A stretch of 42,680 nt of DNA, from NCBI GenBank assembly GCA_964631745.1, contig CAZVWV010000010.1, positions 1 through 42,680 of the forward strand. The letters run 5' to 3'. Both the position numbers and the translations under genes were made by a program. Shown piece after piece: positions 1-8,467 of this stretch; position 1 is the first letter of the stretch, and each line of letters opens with the position of its first letter. The stretch is from CAZVWV01 sp964631745. Its GTDB lineage: Bacteria; Bdellovibrionota_C; UBA2361; JBGSMV01. Below the pieces are notes generated by a model. The model worked only from the letters and a program-made list of their open reading frames with translations. It made no database searches and was not told the origin of the DNA.

Positions 1-160
1 TCCCCCACCCCCCTCAACCCCCCCCCCCCAGTGTTCTTGTTCCAAAAAATAAATACCAACCAACAACCGATTCAGCCATCTCCGCCACCGTAGTAGATTC
101 AGCTGCCCTTTCTAGGATAATGCCTTTGCGCGTAATCCTAACAACAACTATAATGCCGAA
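1..160. other. Left-edge leader with cytosine-rich run
   Basis: The first 30 bases are almost pure C with a few T and A interruptions, followed by an A-rich stretch up to the gspE start. I see no open frame, no convincing promoter hexamers and no clear ribosome binding site here. The C-run may be a real homopolymer tract or low-quality sequence at a contig edge. Genes usually found upstream of gspE (gspC, gspD) would lie beyond the window. Confidence 0.5.
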
Positions 161-1801
161 GTGACTGAATCAGCTGAAAATGCTATCGCCCCGGAAGATC
201 TAAAGCGCATGGCGCAGAACTTAGGTCTTGAATATGTAGACCGCTTGTCAGAGCCTACGCCTCCCCGAGATCTTGTTCGCGGAGATTTCGACCGCATTAC
301 TGGCTCGTGGGGACGTCAATTTGGGGTAGTGCCAATTGCTGGAGATGCGCGCGAGGTTGTCGTAGCCACCAGCGATCCACTTAGACTTGAAGCCTTCGAT
401 GAGCTGCGATTGTGTTATGGGCGGCCCTTGAGAATCTGGGTTACGTCGCATGACGAGGTCACTAAAGCCATCAATGCCATCCGCACCTCTCTCATGAGCG
501 ACCGCACCAGTAATCTCTCAACCGATCAGGATTCCAACGAGGAATCCGAAGATTATACCCACCTAAAAATAGACGTGACCGATGCCGAAGACGATGACGC
601 CCCCATTATTCGTTACGTAAACGCCATTATCTTTAAGGCCAGCACCGAGCGTGCCTCAGATGTTCACATAGAATGTTTTGAAGAGAAATTGAAGGTTCGT
701 TTTAGAATCGACGGAGTGCTCTACGACGTAGCCGCTGAGGACAAGGCTTTCCAGTCGGCCATTATCTCCCGTATCAAAGTCATGGCGGGGCTAAACATCG
801 CCGAGAAGCGCTTGCCTCAAGATGGCCGTATCGGCTTAAAGATAGCCGGAAAAGATGTAGATATTCGTGTCTCCACAGTTCCGACGCAATTTGGCGAACG
901 GGTGGTTTTGCGTCTTTTAGATAAAACCGGCACGGTGCTGGATCTTGAACAGATCGGGGTTTCCAGGAGAAACCTAGAGATAATAGAGAGACTGATCCAG
1001 AAACCCAACGGAATAATCTTGTTAACCGGACCAACCGGTTCCGGTAAGACCACCACCTTATATAGCTGCCTAACTCGCATAAACACCTCTGATCTGAATA
1101 TCCTCACGGTTGAAGACCCGATCGAGTATCAGCTTGAGGGCATTGGGCAGATGCAGGTGAATCCAAAGATTAATTTCACCTTTGCCAACGGGCTGCGCGC
1201 CATTTTGCGTCAGGATCCAGATGTGGTCATGGTCGGCGAAATTCGCGATCAAGAAACGGCAGAGATCGCCATCCAAGCCTCGCTTACCGGCCATCTAGTG
1301 TTCTCGACCTTACATACCAACGACTCCTCCGGAGCAGTCAGCCGCCTTTTGGATATGAACATAGAGCCATTCTTGGTGGCTTCGAGTCTTCTGGCGGTAG
1401 TGGCGCAGCGCCTCGTTAGAAAACTTTGCACTGACTGTCGCGAAGCCTATCAGATTACCGATGAAGAGTTACAGGAGCTGGGAATTAGTCTCTCGGCTTT
1501 GGGCGCTAGCTCGCGGCGTGTATACCGACCCAGCAGCTCTCGGGTTTGCGCGACCTGTCACGGCAACGGCTATCTTGGGCGTACAAGCATTCATGAGCTA
1601 TTGTTGATTGATGACGCCGTACGCCCTCTGATCTTGCAGCGCGTCGATTCAGGTTCCATAAAGAATTTGGCTTTAAAGCATGGCTTCGAAACATTGCGCA
1701 TGGACGGAGCTCGCAAAGTTATGGAGGGCGTGACCTCCGTTGAAGAGGTCTTGATGGCCACTCACGAAGAGGCTGGCTACCAGCAGCAGCCTAGTACATA
1801 G
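161..1801 (+). CDS. gspE: T2SS assembly ATPase GspE
   Basis: Cytoplasmic hexameric ATPase that powers pseudopilus assembly. The 546-residue length fits GspE/PilB. An N-terminal GspE/MshE-type domain covers about residues 10-115. The secretion ATPase core has a Walker A GPTGSGKTTT at 290-299, an Asp-box region (VEDPIEYQ), a Walker B segment DPDVVMVGEIRD at 352-363, a His box (GHLVFSTLHTN), and the tetracysteine zinc motif C423-x2-C426 and C463-x2-C466 typical of GspE. The start is GTG at 161, overlapping a short ATG frame (153-164) and without a clear Shine-Dalgarno; the frame is open upstream to 116, so the start could differ slightly. gspF begins 9 bases downstream, as in an operon. PilB is the main alternative, but the following gspF-G-H-I-J-L-M-N order points to T2SS. 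Confidence 0.95.
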   Translation: MTESAENAIAPEDLKRMAQNLGLEYVDRLSEPTPPRDLVRGDFDRITGSWGRQFGVVPIAGDAREVVVATSDPLRLEAFDELRLCYGRPLRIWVTSHDEVTKAINAIRTSLMSDRTSNLSTDQDSNEESEDYTHLKIDVTDAEDDDAPIIRYVNAIIFKASTERASDVHIECFEEKLKVRFRIDGVLYDVAAEDKAFQSAIISRIKVMAGLNIAEKRLPQDGRIGLKIAGKDVDIRVSTVPTQFGERVVLRLLDKTGTVLDLEQIGVSRRNLEIIERLIQKPNGIILLTGPTGSGKTTTLYSCLTRINTSDLNILTVEDPIEYQLEGIGQMQVNPKINFTFANGLRAILRQDPDVVMVGEIRDQETAEIAIQASLTGHLVFSTLHTNDSSGAVSRLLDMNIEPFLVASSLLAVVAQRLVRKLCTDCREAYQITDEELQELGISLSALGASSRRVYRPSSSRVCATCHGNGYLGRTSIHELLLIDDAVRPLILQRVDSGSIKNLALKHGFETLRMDGARKVMEGVTSVEEVLMATHEEAGYQQQPST

Positions 1802-1810
1802 CGACAGCAT

Positions 1811-3034
1811 ATGCCAGTTTTTGAGTACATAGCGGTTAGCAGTAGCGGTGGAAAAGTTAAGGGGCAGATTGACGCCGACGGTATTCGCGCTGCTCGTCAG
1901 AAGCTTCGCGCACAAGGAATCTTCCCTACCGAGGTGCGTGAAGGCACAACTAGCATAGAAAATCGTTCGCAAGATATTAAAAGATACTTTCAAACAAACC
2001 GAGTGTCGGGAGGCGAACTAGCTGTGGCCACCCGGCAGCTTTCGACCTTGGTGGGCGCGGGTCTTCCCTTGATAAACGCTCTGCAAGCTCTCTTTGACCA
2101 GACCGAATCGGCGGTTTTAAAGCGCATCTTAGTCAAAGTTCGCGACTCGGTTGAGGAAGGCAGCTCGCTTGCCAAGGCTCTCTCCGCCTACCCCAAAGCG
2201 TTCCCAAGATTATACGTGAATCTGGTGGCTTCGGGGGAAGCCTCGGGCACTTTAGACGCAGTGCTTGAGAATCTAGCAGATCACTTGGAATCCCAAGGAG
2301 AACTCAAGCGCAAGATTCTTTCCGCGCTGACTTATCCGATTCTTATGCTGTGTATCTGCTCTTTAGTAATCGTGGCACTCTTGACCTTTGTTGTGCCGAA
2401 AATCGTGGAGATTTTTCAGAAGCAGCATCTGACACTGCCACTTCCGACCGAGATCGTCCTGGCGGTCTCCCACTTCTTAATCAACTACTGGTACCTAATC
2501 TTAGCCGCCCTGGCATGTTTTATTTTTGGAACGCAACACTATTACCGACAGGAAAAAGGCCGCGAGGCTATCGATCGTTGGTTAATGAAATTGCCCATAT
2601 TCGGTCGCACTTATACTAAAGTCGCCACGGCACGAGTCTGTCGGACCTTAAGCACACTGCTGTCGAGCGGCGTGGAGCTTCTTACCGCGCTCGATATTAC
2701 CAAGAACATCGTGGGGAATATTCACTTCGTGCGGGCTATAGAGTCTGCGCATGACGGAGTGCGGGAAGGACGCAGCCTCGCAAACGAGTTTACACGCTCG
2801 CAAGTTTTCCCCGTGATGGTATGTCATATGATCGCCGTAGGGGAAAAGAGCGGCGAGCTAGAAAAGATGCTTTCGCGCGCCTCCAAGGCCTATGAAAACG
2901 AGGTGAATGCCACTCTTTCAGGGCTAACCTCGATACTTGAACCGGTTATGATGATTGTGGTGGGAGCGATTGTGCTTTTTATTGTGCTATCGGTTCTATT
3001 GCCGATGACGGATATGATTGGTAAAGTACGTTAA
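1811..3034 (+). CDS. gspF: T2SS inner-membrane platform protein GspF
   Basis: Polytopic inner-membrane platform protein that couples the GspE ATPase to the pseudopilus. The 407-residue length is normal. Two T2SSF repeats are visible, at about residues 70-192 and 272-394, each containing the family signature (LVASGEASGTLDAVL and MIAVGEKSGELEKML). Three hydrophobic spans lie near 170-195, 220-242 and 373-398, giving the usual topology. It follows gspE by 9 bases and precedes gspG by 24, so it is surely co-transcribed. Nothing unusual is seen in the reading frame. Confidence 0.95.
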   Translation: MPVFEYIAVSSSGGKVKGQIDADGIRAARQKLRAQGIFPTEVREGTTSIENRSQDIKRYFQTNRVSGGELAVATRQLSTLVGAGLPLINALQALFDQTESAVLKRILVKVRDSVEEGSSLAKALSAYPKAFPRLYVNLVASGEASGTLDAVLENLADHLESQGELKRKILSALTYPILMLCICSLVIVALLTFVVPKIVEIFQKQHLTLPLPTEIVLAVSHFLINYWYLILAALACFIFGTQHYYRQEKGREAIDRWLMKLPIFGRTYTKVATARVCRTLSTLLSSGVELLTALDITKNIVGNIHFVRAIESAHDGVREGRSLANEFTRSQVFPVMVCHMIAVGEKSGELEKMLSRASKAYENEVNATLSGLTSILEPVMMIVVGAIVLFIVLSVLLPMTDMIGKVR

Positions 3035-3058
3035 AGTTATAGATCGAGGTAACATTTT

Positions 3059-3472
3059 ATGCGAAAAATGCAATCTGAGCGCGGTTTGACATTAGTTGAA
3101 ATTTTAGTGGTTCTAATCATTTTAGGAATTGTGATCACTTTTGTGGGCGGTAAGATATTAGGCGCCGGAGATCAGGCCAAGGCCGATCTGACCCGCATAA
3201 TGCTTAAAGATCTGCAGGGCACGATCGAACAGTTTCGCTTACGTTACAACGCCCTACCGACCTCATTGGATGATTTAACACGCTGCACTGAAAGAACCGG
3301 ACAAGGTTGTGTGCCGCTCACTAAGAATGAAGGTTTGAACGACGCTTGGGGGAATCGATTCGGATATGGCGTTGATAACGGTGGGCGCTCGTATAGGATC
3401 AAGAGTTTAGGCGCTGATGGTCGAGATGGCGGTGAAGGCGTGGATTATGATACCAGTGTCACAGGCCCTTAA
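3059..3472 (+). CDS. gspG: Major pseudopilin GspG
   Basis: Main subunit of the T2SS pseudopilus. The prepilin leader is MRKMQSERG, cleaved before LTLVE, so Glu is at mature position 5 as required. It is followed by the hydrophobic helix ILVVLIILGIVITFVGG. The C-terminal region carries the GspG-type WGN (DAWGNRFGYG) and a Gly/Asp-rich loop (GADGRDGGEGVDYD) corresponding to the calcium site of GspG. The 137-residue length is typical. A good Shine-Dalgarno GAGG lies at 3046-3049, nine bases before the ATG. The 3' end overlaps the start of gspH. Confidence 0.95.
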   Translation: MRKMQSERGLTLVEILVVLIILGIVITFVGGKILGAGDQAKADLTRIMLKDLQGTIEQFRLRYNALPTSLDDLTRCTERTGQGCVPLTKNEGLNDAWGNRFGYGVDNGGRSYRIKSLGADGRDGGEGVDYDTSVTGP

Positions 3473-4181
3473 ATCTTTCCCGGCCCTTAATCGTTTCAGA
3501 CCCAAGTTTTGTAGCCCGTGTATTTTTTGGGCAAGACAGAAATTTTCATCAGCTTTCACACTGATCGAGCTAGTGGTTGTGATTTCAATTATCGGGATTG
3601 CGGCCTCGATCATGGTGATTCGAACCGGCACTTACGATTTCTGGCAAGAGGAGAGCTTCCTCAGACGCTTCAGCGAAACCATGCAATTTTTGTTTCATCA
3701 AGCCGTTCAAGATGGAGAGTATTACCGCCTGGAGCTAAATTTCAGAAAGAATACGTACAGTGTGGGTGTTATGCGAAACGAGGGCGCGGAACTCGAGGCT
3801 GTGAATGCAGACACGGATACAGGCGCGCTAAATCAGGAGCTTGAGTCTTTTTTAAACCCCTCGATCTCTCAGGACGCCACGCTAATCCCGCCCCCCTCCT
3901 TCCCTTCTCTAGCGGAGCCACAAAGTTTGCCAAATAGCCTTAGATTTGAAGATGTATACACCATGCTACAAGGCCAGGTTAACCCAAGCTTGAGCGAGAG
4001 CGCCTCAATCTTGTTTTCACCCAGAGGATTCAGCGAATTTGCGGTGATTCATTTCGCCACGCAAGAAGGTGGGCAGATAACTTTATTGGTAAATCCCTTC
4101 ACCGGCCTAGTGCAGATATTCCGGGAACGACGTGAATTTAAATGGAGCTATGGCTCTGAGAACAGCAATGCGAACAAGTAA
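3447..4181 (+). CDS. gspH: Minor pseudopilin GspH
   Basis: Minor pseudopilin of the tip/shaft. The processing site is SSA|FTLIE, with Ala at -1 rather than Gly, followed by LVVVISIIGIAASIMV. The rest is a GspH-like beta domain. The frame is open from ATG 3417, but ATG 3447 has a GAAGG ribosome binding site about 8 bases upstream and is preferred, giving 244 residues. Either start gives a leader far longer (36 residues from 3447) than the usual 5-20, and no closer start codon with a good ribosome site is visible. It overlaps the gspG 3' end by 26 bases, implying translational coupling. Confidence 0.85.
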   Translation: MIPVSQALKSFPALNRFRPKFCSPCIFWARQKFSSAFTLIELVVVISIIGIAASIMVIRTGTYDFWQEESFLRRFSETMQFLFHQAVQDGEYYRLELNFRKNTYSVGVMRNEGAELEAVNADTDTGALNQELESFLNPSISQDATLIPPPSFPSLAEPQSLPNSLRFEDVYTMLQGQVNPSLSESASILFSPRGFSEFAVIHFATQEGGQITLLVNPFTGLVQIFRERREFKWSYGSENSNANK

Positions 4182-4641
4182 AGGCTTCACACTACTTGAG
4201 GTAGCGCTGGCCATTCTTATTTTGGCTAGCGCCTTGGTAATTCTAATCGGCATGCAAAGTTCTGCCGTTGATCAGGCCTTCAGGGACCGTTACAGCCAGC
4301 AATCCATGCTTTTAGCGAGAGAGCTCCTTTCGGTCATAGAATCAAGCGAAGACGTTGTTGAGATCGCCGATAAAGAAAGTAGCGCATCAGAGATGCTGAA
4401 GCAGGAACCATTTTCCGTCCTTGAGGAAAGACGAGAACGCGATCCCGATTACGACCAGGCCTTAAACGATTTGACCGTGCATTACTCCGTGGCGTATTGG
4501 GGCATAGCAGGGCTAGACGAACAGGCCATGAAAAAAATTACCTTGGAGATCTGGCCGATGGACATCCCCGACGATGTTTTTCAGGTGGTCTATTTTATTC
4601 CAAACGACGATGACAAGAAGAACAACAACAGCAATAACTAG
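4150..4641 (+). CDS. gspI: Minor pseudopilin GspI
   Basis: Minor pseudopilin that normally forms the tip complex with GspJ and GspK. Prepilin site TSKG|FTLLEV, then the hydrophobic helix ALAILILASALVILIGM. Downstream sequence (QSMLLARELLSVIE) resembles the GspI region that binds GspJ. Starts possible at 4132 (GTG), 4150 (ATG) or 4168 (ATG, giving a 6-residue leader MRTSKG with a weak GAG box). 4150 is used here as a compromise, giving 163 residues. It overlaps gspH by 32 bases from this start and ends inside gspJ. The C-terminus is Asn-rich (NNNSNN), encoded by an AAC/AAT-rich run. Confidence 0.88.
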   Translation: MALRTAMRTSKGFTLLEVALAILILASALVILIGMQSSAVDQAFRDRYSQQSMLLARELLSVIESSEDVVEIADKESSASEMLKQEPFSVLEERRERDPDYDQALNDLTVHYSVAYWGIAGLDEQAMKKITLEIWPMDIPDDVFQVVYFIPNDDDKKNNNSNN

Positions 4642-5368
4642 GAATGCCAGACTAGGCGGTTATTCCAAAAGCTTGGCTCAAGCGCCCCCCTCTGGTTTTA
4701 CGCTTATAGAGCTAGTAATTTCCTTGGCCATTCTTGTAATCATGTTCTCTGTGGCCTATGGCTCTCTAATGAGCCTCATCCGTTCTAAGGCCACGCTGGA
4801 CGAATACCGCGATACTCAGGCCGTTGCATATTCAATCCTGGCAAGAATTACCCGAGAACTTCAGCTAGCCTCAGCTCGTAGCGACCTGCTTCCGGAGGCC
4901 GCCACACCGAATCAGTTTTATCCGCAAAACGTGTGCCTGGTCGGCGGCAGGCAGGGTGGCGGCAAGGCCGACTCCGACACAATCGCCTTTATGGCCAACG
5001 GTGTGGGTCAGTATATCTTAGGTGAGAACAGTTTCGCCGGCGAGGTCAAGATTTCGTATCACCTAGAAGAAGATCCTGAATCCCAGCCACGGACCTTCGC
5101 CCTCGTTCGTGACGAAACTCCCAATATTAGACCCCTAGAGCGCGCCTTCGAACGCATCATGCGTTTCCCCGTCAGTCAAAATGTGATTTCGCTAAATTTC
5201 CGGTATTACGACACTCAAAACAGCGAATGGCTTAGTGAGTGGGGTAACACCGAACATAACGGACTTCCGCCAATAGTTGAGATCTCGTTCAAGATTCTCA
5301 CTCCCGGGGGAGAAGTTAAGGGATACCGGACGGCGGTTCCTATGGCTAGCACCCGGGACACTAACTAA
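4610..5368 (+). CDS. gspJ: Minor pseudopilin GspJ
   Basis: Minor pseudopilin of the tip complex. Processing site PPSG|FTLIELV followed by ISLAILVIMFSVAYGSL; a downstream beta-rich GspJ domain includes REL and NFRYYD segments. The frame is open from ATG 4574, but ATG 4610 gives 252 residues and a 29-residue leader; a TTG (SKSL) would give an 8-residue leader. No start has a strong ribosome site. It overlaps gspI by 32 bases. It is followed by 50 non-coding bases and then gspL, with no gspK in between. Confidence 0.88.
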   Translation: MTRRTTTAITRNARLGGYSKSLAQAPPSGFTLIELVISLAILVIMFSVAYGSLMSLIRSKATLDEYRDTQAVAYSILARITRELQLASARSDLLPEAATPNQFYPQNVCLVGGRQGGGKADSDTIAFMANGVGQYILGENSFAGEVKISYHLEEDPESQPRTFALVRDETPNIRPLERAFERIMRFPVSQNVISLNFRYYDTQNSEWLSEWGNTEHNGLPPIVEISFKILTPGGEVKGYRTAVPMASTRDTN

Positions 5369-5390
5369 GCGCTACTAAGCTGCTTGCAGC

Positions 5391-5407
5391 CGCATGTTGG
5401 GCATGCG
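5391..5407 (+). other. Small hairpin in the gspJ-gspL gap
   Basis: The stem CGCATG / CATGCG closes a TTGGG loop in the 50-base gap where gspK would normally be found. It is not followed by a T-run, so it is not an obvious terminator. It could reduce or pause transcription or be the scar of a deletion. It is weak on its own. Confidence 0.35.
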
Positions 5408-5418
5408 AAAATTCCAGG

Positions 5419-6900
5419 GTGTCTCAAACTGTATTAAGTATCGATGCTTCAAGCGAGCCGGCAAGACTAGTGGTCCTAAACACCTCGGCCGATCAGTACT
5501 CCGTGCTTTTAGACAGATTGTTTACCCTTAAGAGCGCTAATTCTGACACGCCAGCGCTGCTTACCGGTGAAGATTCCAGCCAAGAAGCGCTATCAGACTT
5601 GCCGACCCTTAAACAGGCTCTGGCTAATGTGGAGGCCGATCTTAGCTCTTCAGTGGTTATCGTTTCCCCTAAAGATTATTTAAGCCTCAACGTTTCACTT
5701 CCGCTTGCCAATCCAAAAAGTATCGCCAAGGTTTTACCGCTTGAGCTAGAAGATCTCTTGCCCTTTGACACCAAGGATTTTGTAGTTCACCACCGCATGG
5801 CGGGCACAGGTCATGGGGATATAAAGCATGTGCATGTGAACGTGCTGCCCAAAGACACCGTCTCCAAAGTCCTGAGCGAATGTCGAGCAGCTGGTATCGA
5901 ACCGCTGACGATCTGTCCGCCCTCGTCGCTATTGGGAGCGCTTTACAAAAAGATCCCTTTAGACGAACGCCCGGAGGACTGCGCCCTGGTAGTGCTACAA
6001 GAGAGGTATTTGAGCATCTTGGTGATCGTAAAGTCCGAGCCATATCTGGACCGAGTACTTGATGTTGGCCTCATTACCGCCGACGACCGCACTCAATTGC
6101 AAATAAACCGGGAGTGCGTGAGTCAGATCTTACAAACTCTAAGCTGGGCTAGCTCTCATAGCGGCAGAGCTCCTACGAAGATGTTTGTACTCGGTGAAAG
6201 CTTGGCCCCTGACATCCTTGTACAGGCTGTGGCGCTGCCAGTTGTGGCTTTACGGCCCAGCGATTTTACGGCGGGTGAGAGTACTGAAGGGTTTATGGCT
6301 TATCTGGCATCGCAATTCATTCTCGATGAGCATGCTGCCGTTCCCTTTACGGATTTTAGAACCCAGGAATTCCGATATAGATTTCCATGGAGCAAGTTTT
6401 TCGGCATACTACGCACCTTACTGCCGTACTTTTTGGGAGCCGCCGCGGTGGCGATTGCGGCGCTTGCAGGCACCTACTATTCCAGAGCTTCTTATCTAAC
6501 GCGCCTAAGAAACGAACTAATTACTCAGGTGAAAGCCGAACTACCAAATTTGGACACAAGCACCAATGACACCCTAGCGCAATTGTCCAGGGATGCGGAT
6601 ACCATCGACGTCGCATTAAAGGACCTAGGGTCTCCAAGCGGCGTTACCCCACTGCATGCCTTTGCGGAGCTCTCAAAGCATATCCCTGGTGTCAATATTA
6701 CCGTGCGTCGTATCGCCATTAAGGGCAATAAGGTTACCTTAGAAGGCGGGGCCCTGAATTACTCGGATATTGAAAAGCTTGATAGAAATCTGCGTAAACG
6801 TAAGCGCGTGTACTGCGACGTTAAAAAGGGCGAGGGCGGCAGTTTTTATGGTGGCCAGTCCATGACTCCGTTTACTTTCAACCTGACGCTGTGTGATTAG
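5419..6900 (+). CDS. gspL: T2SS assembly protein GspL
   Basis: Bitopic inner-membrane protein linking GspE to GspM. The N-terminal 1-310 region has the actin-like ATPase fold of GspL/PilM (VLSIDASSEPARLVVL; LPLANPKSIAKVLPLELEDLLPF is typical). One membrane span lies at about 333-352 (rich in Ala, Leu and Ile), and a periplasmic ferredoxin-like domain covers about 400-493 (VNITVRRIAIKGNKVTLEG). Its 493 residues are slightly long for GspL. The start is GTG at 5419 with only a close AGG upstream. The stop codon sits inside a 15-bp tandem repeat (three copies) that extends up to the gspM start. Confidence 0.88.
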   Translation: MSQTVLSIDASSEPARLVVLNTSADQYSVLLDRLFTLKSANSDTPALLTGEDSSQEALSDLPTLKQALANVEADLSSSVVIVSPKDYLSLNVSLPLANPKSIAKVLPLELEDLLPFDTKDFVVHHRMAGTGHGDIKHVHVNVLPKDTVSKVLSECRAAGIEPLTICPPSSLLGALYKKIPLDERPEDCALVVLQERYLSILVIVKSEPYLDRVLDVGLITADDRTQLQINRECVSQILQTLSWASSHSGRAPTKMFVLGESLAPDILVQAVALPVVALRPSDFTAGESTEGFMAYLASQFILDEHAAVPFTDFRTQEFRYRFPWSKFFGILRTLLPYFLGAAAVAIAALAGTYYSRASYLTRLRNELITQVKAELPNLDTSTNDTLAQLSRDADTIDVALKDLGSPSGVTPLHAFAELSKHIPGVNITVRRIAIKGNKVTLEGGALNYSDIEKLDRNLRKRKRVYCDVKKGEGGSFYGGQSMTPFTFNLTLCD

Positions 6901-6930
6901 ACGCTGTATGATTAGACGCTGTGTGATTAG
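6886..6930 (+). repeat. 15-bp tandem repeat x3 across the gspL stop
   Basis: The unit ACGCTGTGTGATTAG occurs three times head to tail (6886-6900, 6901-6915 with one change, 6916-6930). The first copy encodes the last residues and stop codon of gspL. The other two fill the gap to gspM, so each repeats the same in-frame TAG. The last base of copy three touches the gspM start region. Confidence 0.95.
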
Positions 6931-6932
6931 TG

Positions 6933-7514
6933 ATGAAGATCGAACGATTTAGTAAATATCTTGAAGCGGCCTTACAGAAATTTGCGACCCTCTCGGAACG
7001 GGAACGCTTGCTAATAATAGGATCAGCAGCCGTGATTTTTTCCTTAGCAGCAACACAATTAATCGCAAGTTCCATATCACTGTTCGAGACCCAAAGCCGC
7101 TCGATTACACTCGCGGAAGAGGACATCCGCACCCTTCCGACAGTACTTGAGCGTTACACAAGGCTTCGCGCCAGGCGCGACGCTATCGAGACCCAGTACA
7201 GACAGGTGGCCATGAAGGAGGGAGCGCTTTCGTATATAGAGGAGCTGATTAAGTCAAAATTGAAGCTCGTTCGACCGAATTTTGATATTAAAGATCCAGC
7301 AGCGCGACCATTTGGAGGCCAATTTGAGCAGCTTCCGTATATCTTGAAATTAAGCACTACCGATATTGACGCCTTGGTGGATTTTCTTAAAGAGATAGTC
7401 GAAGGCGCCAAGCCTTTAATTTTATCGCGACTAGAACTGCAACGCCGTGCCGGTTCCGAACGTCTGGAGGTCGAGATGGACATTAGCAGTATTCGGCTAA
7501 AGCGAGGCGCATGA
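6933..7514 (+). CDS. gspM: T2SS protein GspM
   Basis: Inner-membrane partner of GspL. It has a short cytoplasmic N-terminus, one membrane span at about 27-49 (LLIIGSAAVIFSLAATQLIA) preceded by the family-typical LSERERLL, a helical linker, and a C-terminal ferredoxin-like domain. 193 residues from ATG 6933, close to the usual GspM length. A GTG at 6930 in frame is also possible. It overlaps gspN by 4 bases (ATGA at 7511-7514), implying translational coupling. Confidence 0.85.
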   Translation: MKIERFSKYLEAALQKFATLSERERLLIIGSAAVIFSLAATQLIASSISLFETQSRSITLAEEDIRTLPTVLERYTRLRARRDAIETQYRQVAMKEGALSYIEELIKSKLKLVRPNFDIKDPAARPFGGQFEQLPYILKLSTTDIDALVDFLKEIVEGAKPLILSRLELQRRAGSERLEVEMDISSIRLKRGA

Positions 7515-8428
7515 TAAAGAGAAACCCGCTTCGATTCACGCTAGGCCTTCTGCTGCTATTTTTTCTCGCGGCCGTCAGCGTGGGCCCAGTGGCCTATCAG
7601 GAATTCCTTCAACAAGAGACCATCGCGCTGCTGAACAGTGGCCCCGTGCGTGTAAAAGCTCAAGGTATGCGACTTGCCTTAACTAGCCTTGAGGCTGAGC
7701 AAGTTTCGGTGTTCATTCCCAATATTTTCACAGAACTGAGCGCCACCCAGCTAAAGGCAGAGATAAGCCCGTTGGCTATTTTAAAACTAAAGTTACTAGC
7801 ACATGGCCGCGCGGTCATGTTAGGAGGTTCGAGTGATATCCAGTTCGAGCGACCGTTCTTGAGCGATCGCACGACCATTAATTTTGCAGTAGATCAGTTA
7901 AATCTAGCAGAGCTCCCTCAGTTTAATGCCTTTGGTGTTGAATCGGGTATGCTTTCCTCTAAGTCAGATGCGCTAGTGCTCTTACCAAACAAACTACCCA
8001 GCGGCCAGGCTGTGCTTGCCTTGACTAATTTTGACAAACCCACGGCCACGACTATTCGAGGAAAACTTGTCGGCCTAAATAACGACATCCCGCTTCCTAA
8101 AATCTCAAATTTGAATGTGCATACGAACCTTCAGTTTGGCGAGGATCGCATAGTCCTTGAAAATTTTGATTCGGACTCTTCACTCGGGACGGTCTCCGGC
8201 CGCCTAGCCTTCTTTTTTGATGGCTTAATGGCCTTTAAAAACCTGGAGATCGATTTACGCTGCGCGCTCAGTGACGAGGGCGCCGAACTTTTCAATATCG
8301 CCCGACAGTTTCTGCAAACTGAGCAGGAACGTGAGAACATGAAAGAGTTTTTAAAACATAAAGCTTGGAGCATTTCAGTGCGCGGAAAATCCCCTCCCCG
8401 CTTTACCTTTAAGGCCTTGACCGAGTAA
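7511..8428 (+). CDS. gspN: T2SS protein GspN (deltaproteobacterial type)
   Basis: The 305-residue protein has an N-terminal membrane anchor at about 9-27 followed by a long beta-rich periplasmic domain (ISPLAILKLKLLAHGRAVMLGGSSDI; LNLAELPQFNAFGVESGMLS) like the GspN/AsmA-type proteins that end many deltaproteobacterial T2SS operons. The ATGA overlap with gspM and position at the end of the gsp run support the call. GspN is not essential in all systems, and its exact role is not well defined. Confidence 0.75.
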   Translation: MIKRNPLRFTLGLLLLFFLAAVSVGPVAYQEFLQQETIALLNSGPVRVKAQGMRLALTSLEAEQVSVFIPNIFTELSATQLKAEISPLAILKLKLLAHGRAVMLGGSSDIQFERPFLSDRTTINFAVDQLNLAELPQFNAFGVESGMLSSKSDALVLLPNKLPSGQAVLALTNFDKPTATTIRGKLVGLNNDIPLPKISNLNVHTNLQFGEDRIVLENFDSDSSLGTVSGRLAFFFDGLMAFKNLEIDLRCALSDEGAELFNIARQFLQTEQERENMKEFLKHKAWSISVRGKSPPRFTFKALTE

Positions 8429-8467
8429 GCAGTTGCCAAGTCTATTTTAAGGTGCAATAACTTCGTT

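Noticed and set aside
6878..7132. 84-residue minus-strand frame ending in NHTASNHTASNHTAS
   Set aside because: It is the reverse of the gspL repeat plus the gspM coding region, a shadow of real genes.
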